5,985 bases of DNA, taken from NCBI GenBank assembly GCA_029259975.1, contig JAJDEE010000233.1, positions 1-5,985 on the forward strand. Reading direction: 5' to 3'. The notes under the pieces were generated by a model. The model made no database searches. It was not told where the DNA came from and saw only the letters and a list, made by a program, of their open reading frames with translations. Positions 1 to 5,979 of this stretch are shown here, piece by piece. The stretch is from Planctomycetota bacterium. GTDB taxonomy: Bacteria > Planctomycetota > Planctomycetia > Pirellulales > Lacipirellulaceae. Position numbers and translations under genes: made by a program. Position 1 is the first letter of the stretch. Every line of letters starts with the position of its first letter.

Positions 1-40
1 TGGTTCACTTCGTTTGTGGCAGAAATGGATGTCGGTTGGA

Positions 41-60
41 GCAGGTAAATGCCTACCTGC
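41..60 (-). terminator. Small perfect hairpin after the operon, possible weak terminator
   Basis: GCAGGTA and TACCTGC form a perfect 7-bp inverted repeat around the 6-base loop AATGCC. It lies 8 bases past the stop codon (69-71) of the last gene of the minus-strand operon, where a transcription end is expected. On the minus strand no T-run follows the stem (it continues TCCAACCG), so it is not a canonical intrinsic terminator. It could be an mRNA 3'-end stabilising hairpin or chance. Confidence 0.3.
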
Positions 61-68
61 CGCTCGCC

Positions 69-1178
69 TTATCCATCGCGTTTAGCAGAATGCTTGCCAT
101 GCCACCGACCTCGACGTAGGGGTTTTTGCACTGACGTCTCGGTCGAGGCAACGCTGCGGTCGACCATCAGGTAGCCTGCAATTACTGCGGCTAGCGCTGG
201 CCATTGGGCATAGGTCGAGGCGAACGCGGCCTGCTGCTCATCGTCCACTCGCTCGGCGAAGTTGGCATGCGACTTGCCGTTGAGCGTCGGTTTTTCGTCG
301 TCGTGGGTTGCCGATTCTTCAGCAATGACCTTCCTGGTCGTTGAGTAGTGTGCTTGCGAGATGTCCTGACGCAAAGAAACGGTTTCTGACGTCAGCGGCG
401 CAATTTGAGTTGTCTGAAGTAACTGTTCGCTAGTGACATGATCGACTTCGCCAGTCGAAATCGCTGGCTGCTGCCCTAAGGTTTCAAAGACGACCGCCCG
501 AGCTAGTTCTGCGACGATCGGCTGCATTCGATGTGGAGCAGCTACCGGCAAGGTTTCATCGTGGTTCAGATTGTGGACGACGATTGCTGCCAGCTGTGTT
601 TCGTAGGCGCGCTGAGTGGTGTTGATCGCGATAGCGACTTCGAGCGTACCTCCTTCTCGCTTGGCGCTCGTGGCGGTGCTCGATCTGTACGCGACAATCT
701 GAATCGAATCGTTGATGACCGAAAAACGAGAAGTTTTTCCGCTCAAGCCCGGTAAAGCGTCATCTTGGCTATCCTCGCTGCTAGCGTTTTGATTCACTCC
801 ATCGTCTTGCGTAGCGATTGCATCATCAGCTGGTACGATAGGTCCTAGTGTTTTTGGCCCCGACAAATCCGATTCGCCTCCGATATTGTCGGAAACTAGA
901 TTACCCAGATCGAAGAAGTTCATCGTTGGGCTGAAACCGTTGGCATCTAGCAAAAAGTCGTTTTCTTTCGTCTGCAAAAATCTACTCGAATCGAAGGCCA
1001 AGAAGCCGCCGTCTCCCGCGTTGGGCAAGCCGACGAACTGCACCGTAAGCGAACTGCCCGACAAGACGATCCGGTCTTCGCAGCGTTCGAACGCCAATCG
1101 TCGCGCACGGCTGCCGCGACTCTTCGGCCGAGCCTGTGTGTGTTGGTGATCGCGGCGTTTTTTTGTCCAGCGCTTCAT
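69..1178 (-). CDS. Hypothetical protein with LEPR-XLL-like N-terminal motif and C-terminal hydrophobic segment
   Basis: Function not recognised. The 369-residue product opens with a very basic stretch (KRWTKKRR...), then RRLAFERCEDRIVLS at about residues 26-40. This matches the 'RRL-x-LE-x-LE-x-R-x-V/L-LS' signature at the N-terminus of many planctomycete surface or exported proteins, presumed to act in sorting. Residues 42-110 and 150-205 look beta-rich; 110-145 is acidic and Ser/Asp/Gln-rich, probably a linker. A hydrophobic segment around 319-339 (core WPALAAVIAGYLMV) may cross the membrane and is followed by a basic tail rich in Arg, Lys and His. No enzymatic motif is visible. The chosen start is the ATG at 1176-1178, whose A is also the last base of the kinase stop (TGATG); a TTG one codon earlier (1179-1181) is possible but unneeded. 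No clear Shine-Dalgarno precedes it, so translation is probably coupled to the kinase. The protein may be a membrane or surface partner of the kinase (inference). Confidence 0.8.
   Translation of the reverse strand: MKRWTKKRRDHQHTQARPKSRGSRARRLAFERCEDRIVLSGSSLTVQFVGLPNAGDGGFLAFDSSRFLQTKENDFLLDANGFSPTMNFFDLGNLVSDNIGGESDLSGPKTLGPIVPADDAIATQDDGVNQNASSEDSQDDALPGLSGKTSRFSVINDSIQIVAYRSSTATSAKREGGTLEVAIAINTTQRAYETQLAAIVVHNLNHDETLPVAAPHRMQPIVAELARAVVFETLGQQPAISTGEVDHVTSEQLLQTTQIAPLTSETVSLRQDISQAHYSTTRKVIAEESATHDDEKPTLNGKSHANFAERVDDEQQAAFASTYAQWPALAAVIAGYLMVDRSVASTETSVQKPLRRGRWHGKHSAKRDG
1059..1103 (-). other. LEPR-XLL-like N-terminal sorting motif (coding)
   Basis: These bases encode RRLAFERCEDRIVLS, residues 26-40 of the hypothetical protein, right after a run of Arg and Lys. 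The Leu-x-(Phe)-Glu-x-x-Glu-x-Arg-x-x-Leu-Ser pattern is the recurring start of planctomycete extracellular proteins, most of which are very large. No ordinary hydrophobic signal-peptide core follows: residues 41-60 are only mildly hydrophobic. Confidence 0.7.
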
Positions 1179-4135
1179 CAAAAGGTCTGTTGGGTCGAGG
1201 TGTTGGTCAAAAGTTTGTCGGCAAGCGTAGCTGCTAATTTTTGGTAGGCAGGTCGATCATGCCATGGGCGAAATCGAATATCTTCGCTGAGTTTGGTCTC
1301 TGGTTGGTAACCAGCCAATAAGGCAAGTTCTAGTGTGGCGATCAATGCACCCTCTATCTGGTCGTTGCTCGACGGCGAATCACTCGCGGCGATTCGGGCC
1401 AATTCAACCGCCACGCTAAACAGGCGGTCACCGTTGCCATGCCAGAGATCGCGGCGTGCTAGGGCTTGTTCTATGGCGTCGGCAGGGCGACCACTTTGCT
1501 GCAACGACTGACTGTAATTGTAATAGATTCGGCTCAGGGTGTCACGCAATAGAGGCGTGGCGGGAAACTGCTTCCACACCTGCCGCTGAACTTCGACAGC
1601 TTGAGCATACGCCCGAATCGCTTCGTCGTGACGATCATTGTTGGCCAGGGCCAAGCCCTGATTGTTCAGCAGCGCAGCCCAACCGCTGGCGTAGGCTGCC
1701 TGCGCGGGATAATCTTCAAGCAGCTCTGCGAACAGCCGATTGGCATAGCCAAACGATTCGCCTGCTGTGGTTGGGTCGCCAGTACGGATGGAGAGCAGCG
1801 CCAAATTGTTTAGGTTTGCAGCCAACTCGCTACGATAGCGCACCACGCCGGGCGACTTGCGAACGAGCGACTCGCGCAGCGCGATAGCACGCCGATACGA
1901 GGCAATCGCTTCGTCAGTACGGTCAGCGTTGCCTTGGATCGCCGCCAAGTTGCTGTAGCAAAGCGATAGGTCAGCAACACATTCCGCCGAGGCCAAAGAA
2001 TTTCGACCAACTTGCTCCAACAGCTCGACGGCTTGGCGCGTCGAGCGTTGCGCTTGGTCGGCGTCGACTTGGCGCTGAACGTAGCCAAGATTGTTGTAGG
2101 CCATTGCCAAGCTACGAACGTGGTCGACATTGTTTGGAATGGCATCATGCACAGCACGCAGCACGGTGACCCCGCGATTTAGGGCATCGATTGCTACCTG
2201 AGTCTGCCCTGTCTGACCGAGCAAGGTGCCTAAGTTGAGATGGCTTTCGGCAAGCTGGCTTGTGTAACTGAGATTGTCGGGCGCGTCAGTGACGAGCTTT
2301 TGTTGTGCAGCAATCGCGGTGTCGTACTCGCGTTCGGCCGATTGAAAGTCTCCCGCTGCTGCAAACAACAAAGCCATGTTATTACGGGCGAGGGCTAGCT
2401 GCGATTGCAAATGCGTGTTGCCGGGATCTTGCTCGATCAGTTTTTCTAGAAGCTGTTGGGCCGATTGGTACTCGGCCAACGCTTTGCGGTTGGCGCCTAG
2501 CTTAGCAGTGACGACGCCCGTTTTTAGGTGTGTTATTGCGAGCTGATCTTGCACGTCGAGGTCGTCTTCGATTTGCTTGGCGAAATCGCGGTAATACTTG
2601 AGCGTCTCGACCAGCAGATGCTGCCGCAGCCGCTCGGTGCCGGGCGTCTCTTGCAGTTGATCGGCGAGTTGAATACCAAACCGGTCGACAACCCGCCGAG
2701 CCTGGACAAAGTGCGCTTCGGCACGCGCCAAGTTTTGCTTTGCTTCGGACAGGGCAACTTCCGTCCGCTGCTTCTCACTGGCGATTTTCAGTGCGGCGAA
2801 GGTCGAACCTATCGTGATGGTCAGCAGAAACGCCGCCGCCAACGCTACCATATTGCGGTGTCTGCGGACCCATTTCGCAGTGCGGTCGACCAACGTCGGC
2901 CTGCGTGCTAGGGTTGGTTTGCCCTCGAGAAAACGCTGCAAGTCGTCGGCAAAGGCTTGAGCTGTAGCGTAACGGCTGTCGCGTGACTTCGACATTGCTT
3001 GCAAGATGATCGTTTCGAGATCGACGGGTATCGAAGGGTTGATCGCTCGTGGCGGCACAGGCTCTTTGGCCCCGATGTCGCGTAGCACCGTGTGGCGATC
3101 TTCGCCAGGAAAGGCGGCCTGCAGCGTCAACAGTTCGTAAAGCGCTGCACCCAAGCCGTAGATATCGGTGCGGGTGTCGACCAGCGTGTGTTGTCCGGCA
3201 GCTTGTTCAGGGCTCATGTACCGCAGCGTCCCGACCACGTCGCCAGTCATGGTGATGCCCGGGCTGCTTTGAATTCGAGCCAGACCAAAGTCAGCGACCC
3301 AAAGCTTCGCACTGCCGTCGACTATCAGATTCGACGGTTTGACATCGCGATGCACCACACCGTACTCGTGAGCATGATGCAAAGCCTCGGCCGCTTGAAG
3401 CCCAAGCTCGGCAATCGCCCGGCAATACCCCGCACGATCGCGGGAGTGTTGTACCGAGAAATCACTCGCCGGCTCGCCCGCCGTTAGATTGATGGCCGCT
3501 TTCGTTGTGTGCCCCAACGCGGTGGACGCCAACGCTTGCGGTTTCGACCGAACATCATCCGCCCGCTGCAACTCCAGAACCACTTGATCCAGCGAGCGCC
3601 CCTCGATAAATTGCATTGCGTAAAAATGAACGCCGCGCTCCTGGCCAACGGCAAACACGGGCACAATGTTCGGATGATGCAATTGCGCTGCCGCCAGAGC
3701 TTCGTTGCGGAATCGGGCGATTTGTTTTTGATCCCACATTGCGGCAAACGGCAACACCTTGAGGGCGACTTGCCGCTGGAGCGAAAGCTGACGCGCTTCG
3801 TAGACCACGCCCATCCCGCCGCGACCGATCTCGCGACCGATCTCAAAATCGCCGAGTCGCTTCGTGCCCGCAGGAAGTTTGTCTGTTTTTCGCGAGTCCG
3901 GTCGCATCTCGTGGGTTGCGTGATGCAGCAGATCTAAGCTAGAGGCGATAGAATGAATTTCGTCGGCAAACTCGGGGTGCTTGGCAATCAAATGGTCGAG
4001 ATCGAGGGGCGTCGCTTGTTCGAGCGACACAAGGTATTCGTCCATGATCTGCGCAAGCCGATCTTCGTCCGTTGCAGGTAGAGATGCCGTGGCCGAGGAC
4101 ATCAACTGGGTTACGTTATTGCCGATGCTGTCCAT
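1178..4135 (-). CDS. Membrane-anchored serine/threonine protein kinase with C-terminal TPR repeats
   Basis: A 985-residue Hanks-type kinase. Residues 20-75 (YLVSLEQ...HPEFADEIHSI) resemble the short N-terminal region common in planctomycete kinases. The catalytic domain spans about 97-403: glycine loop GRGGMG 104-109, Lys126 in VALKV, probable helix-C Glu145, catalytic loop HRDVKPSN 262-269 with Asp264, DFG 282-284, and activation segment TMTGDVVGTLRYMSPE ending at 310, with Thr295, Thr297 and Thr303 as likely autophosphorylation sites. All key residues are present, so it should be active. About 50 extra residues (186-240) are inserted before the catalytic loop. One transmembrane helix lies at about 428-450, preceded by basic KWVRRHR, which puts the kinase in the cytoplasm. 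A helical linker (455-530) leads to eight TPR-like units (531-905), and the end motif (950-973) is planctomycete-typical. The ATG at 4133-4135 starts one base after the sigma factor stop. The neighbouring sigma factor is the obvious candidate substrate (inference). Confidence 0.96.
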   Translation of the reverse strand: MDSIGNNVTQLMSSATASLPATDEDRLAQIMDEYLVSLEQATPLDLDHLIAKHPEFADEIHSIASSLDLLHHATHEMRPDSRKTDKLPAGTKRLGDFEIGREIGRGGMGVVYEARQLSLQRQVALKVLPFAAMWDQKQIARFRNEALAAAQLHHPNIVPVFAVGQERGVHFYAMQFIEGRSLDQVVLELQRADDVRSKPQALASTALGHTTKAAINLTAGEPASDFSVQHSRDRAGYCRAIAELGLQAAEALHHAHEYGVVHRDVKPSNLIVDGSAKLWVADFGLARIQSSPGITMTGDVVGTLRYMSPEQAAGQHTLVDTRTDIYGLGAALYELLTLQAAFPGEDRHTVLRDIGAKEPVPPRAINPSIPVDLETIILQAMSKSRDSRYATAQAFADDLQRFLEGKPTLARRPTLVDRTAKWVRRHRNMVALAAAFLLTITIGSTFAALKIASEKQRTEVALSEAKQNLARAEAHFVQARRVVDRFGIQLADQLQETPGTERLRQHLLVETLKYYRDFAKQIEDDLDVQDQLAITHLKTGVVTAKLGANRKALAEYQSAQQLLEKLIEQDPGNTHLQSQLALARNNMALLFAAAGDFQSAEREYDTAIAAQQKLVTDAPDNLSYTSQLAESHLNLGTLLGQTGQTQVAIDALNRGVTVLRAVHDAIPNNVDHVRSLAMAYNNLGYVQRQVDADQAQRSTRQAVELLEQVGRNSLASAECVADLSLCYSNLAAIQGNADRTDEAIASYRRAIALRESLVRKSPGVVRYRSELAANLNNLALLSIRTGDPTTAGESFGYANRLFAELLEDYPAQAAYASGWAALLNNQGLALANNDRHDEAIRAYAQAVEVQRQVWKQFPATPLLRDTLSRIYYNYSQSLQQSGRPADAIEQALARRDLWHGNGDRLFSVAVELARIAASDSPSSNDQIEGALIATLELALLAGYQPETKLSEDIRFRPWHDRPAYQKLAATLADKLLTNTSTQQTF
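1421..2545 (-). repeat. Eight TPR-like repeats of about 48 residues (within the kinase)
   Basis: Kinase residues 531-905 contain eight units, each beginning with a helix of the type x-L-A-x-x-x-N-N-L-G. They start at residues 531, 579, 627, 675, 722, 770, 818 and 866, so the spacing is 48 residues except for one step of 47. Most units then show a second helix pattern (G-x-x-x-x-A-I-x-x-Y-x-x-A) and end near a Pro such as QDP, DAP, AIP, KSP, DYP or QFP. Units 4 and 8 are the most degenerate. This is longer than the canonical 34-residue TPR and suggests an extended second helix. The likely role is protein binding, predicted outside the cytoplasmic membrane. Confidence 0.88.
2786..2854 (-). other. 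Transmembrane helix of the kinase (coding)
   Basis: Kinase residues 428-450 (NMVALAAAFLLTITIGSTFA and following) are hydrophobic and follow the basic run KWVRRHR. By the positive-inside rule the kinase domain is cytoplasmic and the TPR region lies across the membrane. It is the only convincing membrane span in the protein. Confidence 0.9.
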
Positions 4136-4136
4136 T

Positions 4137-4757
4137 CTAATCTTCCATCCTTTCGCGCAGCGCTTGGATCGCCCGCAACCACAACATCCGCGCCGCTCCA
4201 GCCGATCGCTCCATTCGCTGCCCGACTGCCTCGAAGGACAAACACTCGATATGCCGCAACACGATCACGTCGCGATAGTCGACCGACAGCTCAGCCAAGT
4301 GGTCAGCCAGGGCGATCTCCATCTCGTGACGCTCGGCGTTGCCGCTCGGCGAAGTGCCGCCATCGGGCAAAATCGCTTCGAGACGAGCTGTCGATTGCTC
4401 CAAGTTGGCCGCGATATTTTCGAGTGATACTTCGCGCCGCACATCACGTTTGGCAGCCAGTACGTGTTTTTCTACGACACGATGTAAATTGTTGACCAAA
4501 ATACGCCGTAACCAGGCGCAAAACTCGCCGCTGGAGGTTCCTCGGAACTGGTGGAAATCGCGATTTGCCTCCAGGAACGTCTCTTGCACCACATCCGACG
4601 GGCTGACCCGCCTTTGCAGCTTTCGCTCCATTTGCGAAACGACCAGCAGTTTTAGATAATTTCGATAAACATGCAGCAGTCGACCAAAACACTCGCTTGA
4701 GCCAGCAAGAGCTTGCGATAATAGGATTTCGGCGTTGGCGGCGGAGCTATGTGGCAT
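4137..4757 (-). CDS. ECF-type RNA polymerase sigma factor, planctomycete kinase-associated type
   Basis: A 206-residue sigma-70 family protein with only regions 2 and 4, as in ECF sigma factors. Region 2 covers about residues 20-98: a helix with FGRLLHVYRNYLKLL, then region 2.2 SPSDVVQETFLEA at 52-64, and the -10-recognising part with FRGTSSGEFCAWLRRILVNN at 71-90. A variable linker (100-145) leads to region 4 (about 146-204), with the helix-turn-helix around LSFEAVGQRMERSAGAARMLWLRAI for -35 binding. The acidic DAED-like positions of region 2.2 read S-P-S-D. The start chosen is the ATG at 4755-4757, preceded by GAGGT four bases away; a TTG at 4782-4784 would add nine residues but lies inside a 17-base palindrome. 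It is the first gene of the operon and stops one base before the kinase. No anti-sigma factor is encoded in the window, so control by the kinase is likely (inference). Confidence 0.94.
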   Translation of the reverse strand: MPHSSAANAEILLSQALAGSSECFGRLLHVYRNYLKLLVVSQMERKLQRRVSPSDVVQETFLEANRDFHQFRGTSSGEFCAWLRRILVNNLHRVVEKHVLAAKRDVRREVSLENIAANLEQSTARLEAILPDGGTSPSGNAERHEMEIALADHLAELSVDYRDVIVLRHIECLSFEAVGQRMERSAGAARMLWLRAIQALRERMED

Positions 4758-4768
4758 GGCACCTCGAA
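4755..4768 (-). promoter_or_regulatory. Ribosome binding site deciding the sigma factor start
   Basis: On the minus strand TCGAGGTGCCATG places GAGG four bases before the ATG at 4755-4757. The spacing is short but workable. It supports this ATG over the TTG 27 bases upstream, which has no purine-rich site in front of it. Confidence 0.55.
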
Positions 4769-4777
4769 AGGCCGAAA

Positions 4778-4794
4778 GTAACAAGAGTTGTCAC
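4778..4794. promoter_or_regulatory. 17-base operator-like palindrome upstream of the sigma gene
   Basis: GTAACAA-GAG-TTGTCAC is an inverted repeat of two 7-base arms with one mismatch (A versus G in the fourth outermost-to-centre comparison) around a 3-base centre. It lies 20 bases before the sigma factor ATG and just before the -35 of the hydrolase promoter. Size and shape fit a site for a dimeric regulator; it could act on either divergent transcript. As RNA it could form only a tight hairpin with a 3-base loop. No regulator is identified. Confidence 0.4.
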
Positions 4795-4802
4795 GCATGG
4801 AA

Positions 4803-4832
4803 TTGAAAAAATCTCTCGGATTTTGCTAGAAT
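4803..4832 (+). promoter_or_regulatory. Sigma-70-type extended -10 promoter for the hydrolase gene
   Basis: TTGAAA (4803-4808) is a 4-of-6 match to the -35 box TTGACA in the consensus sense with the first TTG intact. After an 18-base spacer comes TAGAAT (4827-4832), a 5-of-6 match to TATAAT, directly preceded by TGC, an extended -10. Transcription would start near 4839, giving a leader of about 70 bases before the ATG at 4908. Not verified experimentally; planctomycete housekeeping promoters are less well defined. Confidence 0.5.
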
Positions 4833-4907
4833 CCTCTATTTGCCGCCAAGCATCGACAAGAATACACGCAGTACAAGCCACCCTCCACGATAATCGGGAT
4901 CACTAAA

Positions 4908-5900
4908 ATGAGCAAATTCGCCACGAAACTACCGTTGCAGGCGATAATCGCACTAGTCTGGCCCATTTTAGGGAAATGTGGTCTTGGGATTTTCGCTCTT
5001 GGGACTTTTGCCCAGCTCGGACTTGCCAAAGAGTTTCGCAGCGAAGAGATTCCGCTCTGGTCGAGCGTTGCGCCAGGCTCTGGGGGATTCGAGGGCGAAG
5101 AGGTACTCGAAGATCGTGGCGAAAACAATGATCGAGTTACTGGCGTAAGCCGACCAACGCTCACTTTATATTTACCCGAGGTGCAAGAGGATATTGGGGC
5201 AGGCATAGTCATTTGCCCAGGAGGCGGTTATGGCGGCCTGGCGATCGACAAAGAGGGACACGACCTGGCGAAATGGTTCTGCACCCGTGGCCTGGTCGCA
5301 GCGGTTCTCAAATATCGCCACGGCGGCGGTCAGCACCAACATCCCATTCCGCTCAACGATGCCCAGCGCGCGCTGCGCTTAATGCGTAGCCGCGCGACAG
5401 AATGGAAAATCGATCCCGAAAAAATCGGCATCGCCGGTTTTTCTGCCGGTGGACATCTCGCCTCGACTGCCGGCACACACTTTGACGAGGGTGATGCAAC
5501 AGCCAAAGATCCTCTCAATCGCGTTAGTTGCCAAGCCAACTTCCTCGTGCTCATTTATCCGGTGATCTCGATGCGGGAAGGCATTACGCATCAAGGCACC
5601 AGAAATAATTTGCTGGGCGAAACACCTAGCGACGGACTCGTTCAAAAGCTGTCGAACGAATTGCAGGTCAGCGAAGCAACAGGCCCGACATTTTTGGTAC
5701 ACGCCAGCGACGACGATGCAGTGCCGGTCGACAATTGCTTGCTGTTCTACCGGGCACTACGCAAGCATGGCGTGCCCGCCGAGCTGCACGTCTACGAAAC
5801 TGGTGGTCACGGCTTCGGATTCTTCCGCGGCGAAAAGTCCGTAGACCGCTGGCCCGACCTGCTGGAGAATTGGCTCGACGGGCGCGGTTTGGTACAGTAA
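4908..5900 (+). CDS. Secreted alpha/beta-hydrolase, acetyl-esterase/acetyl-xylan-esterase-like
   Basis: A 330-residue probable carboxylesterase. Residues 8-40 form a long hydrophobic N-terminus ending GLA before KEF, a plausible signal peptide with cleavage near 40/41, so it likely acts in the periplasm or outside. The mature start EIPLWSSVAPGS and CPGGGYGG (103-110, oxyanion-hole loop in the HGGG position) are typical of the family whose members deacetylate xylan or other esterified sugars. The nucleophile is Ser179 in GFSAGGHLA (177-185); the likely acid is Asp269 in SDDDAVPV; the His is His301 in GGHGFGFF (299-306). LKYRHGG and NDAQRALRLMRSRA are further family landmarks. The triad is complete and the length normal, so it should be active; the exact substrate cannot be read from sequence. 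The ATG at 4908 has no strong Shine-Dalgarno. It diverges from the sigma-kinase operon and may or may not be controlled by it. Confidence 0.92.
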   Translation: MSKFATKLPLQAIIALVWPILGKCGLGIFALGTFAQLGLAKEFRSEEIPLWSSVAPGSGGFEGEEVLEDRGENNDRVTGVSRPTLTLYLPEVQEDIGAGIVICPGGGYGGLAIDKEGHDLAKWFCTRGLVAAVLKYRHGGGQHQHPIPLNDAQRALRLMRSRATEWKIDPEKIGIAGFSAGGHLASTAGTHFDEGDATAKDPLNRVSCQANFLVLIYPVISMREGITHQGTRNNLLGETPSDGLVQKLSNELQVSEATGPTFLVHASDDDAVPVDNCLLFYRALRKHGVPAELHVYETGGHGFGFFRGEKSVDRWPDLLENWLDGRGLVQ

Positions 5901-5905
5901 TCGCT

Positions 5906-5979
5906 GTAGGATAGGCTTCTAGCCCGTCCATGCAAAATACCTGTAATTTTTTAAACGACAGGCTAGAAGCCTATCCTAC
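5906..5979. repeat. Long inverted repeat, REP-like palindromic element or transcript-end hairpin
   Basis: GTAGGATAGGCTTCTAGCC (5906-5924) is repeated as its exact reverse complement at 5961-5979. Beyond one C/A mismatch the pairing resumes for three bases (5926-5928 with 5957-5959), making a stem of 23 positions around a 28-base AT-rich loop. Inside the loop AAAAT and ATTTT (5934-5938, 5946-5950) could pair again. The element begins five bases after the hydrolase stop. No T-run follows the right arm, so a classical intrinsic terminator is unlikely. The arm reads like a dispersed intergenic repeat of planctomycete genomes, but that is an impression from memory. It may continue past the window edge. 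Confidence 0.8.

Noticed and set aside
1..68. Possible gene end or start at the left edge
   Set aside because: Too short to support any reading frame; only the hairpin at 41-60 stands out.
531..1149. Plus-strand open frames at 531-755 and 886-1149
   Set aside because: They lie wholly antisense to the LEPR-motif gene, encode low-complexity or Arg/Cys-rich products without recognisable domains, and have no ribosome binding site.
1456..3937. Several plus- and minus-strand open frames of 60-143 codons inside the kinase gene
   Set aside because: The kinase frame shows clear domains and repeats throughout; these overlapping products look like shadow translations of GC-rich codons with no family resemblance.
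3981..4692. Overlapping open frames opposite or within the sigma and kinase starts (3981-4427, 4339-4659, 4265-4447, 4444-4692)
   Set aside because: They overlap a well-supported sigma factor and have no domain features; the sigma frame explains the sequence.
4758..4784. TTG start at 4782-4784 for the sigma factor, adding nine residues
   Set aside because: The extension (LLSAFRGA) has no family counterpart, overlaps the palindrome, and the ATG at 4755-4757 has its own GAGGT site.
4827..4838. TAGA-ATCC-TCTA small inverted repeat at the hydrolase -10 box
   Set aside because: Four-base arms are expected by chance and the -10 box explains half of it.
4826..5212. Minus-strand 128-codon frame covering the hydrolase start and promoter
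   Set aside because: It is antisense to the hydrolase signal peptide and mature start, and its product is Ser/Pro-rich with no recognisable domain.
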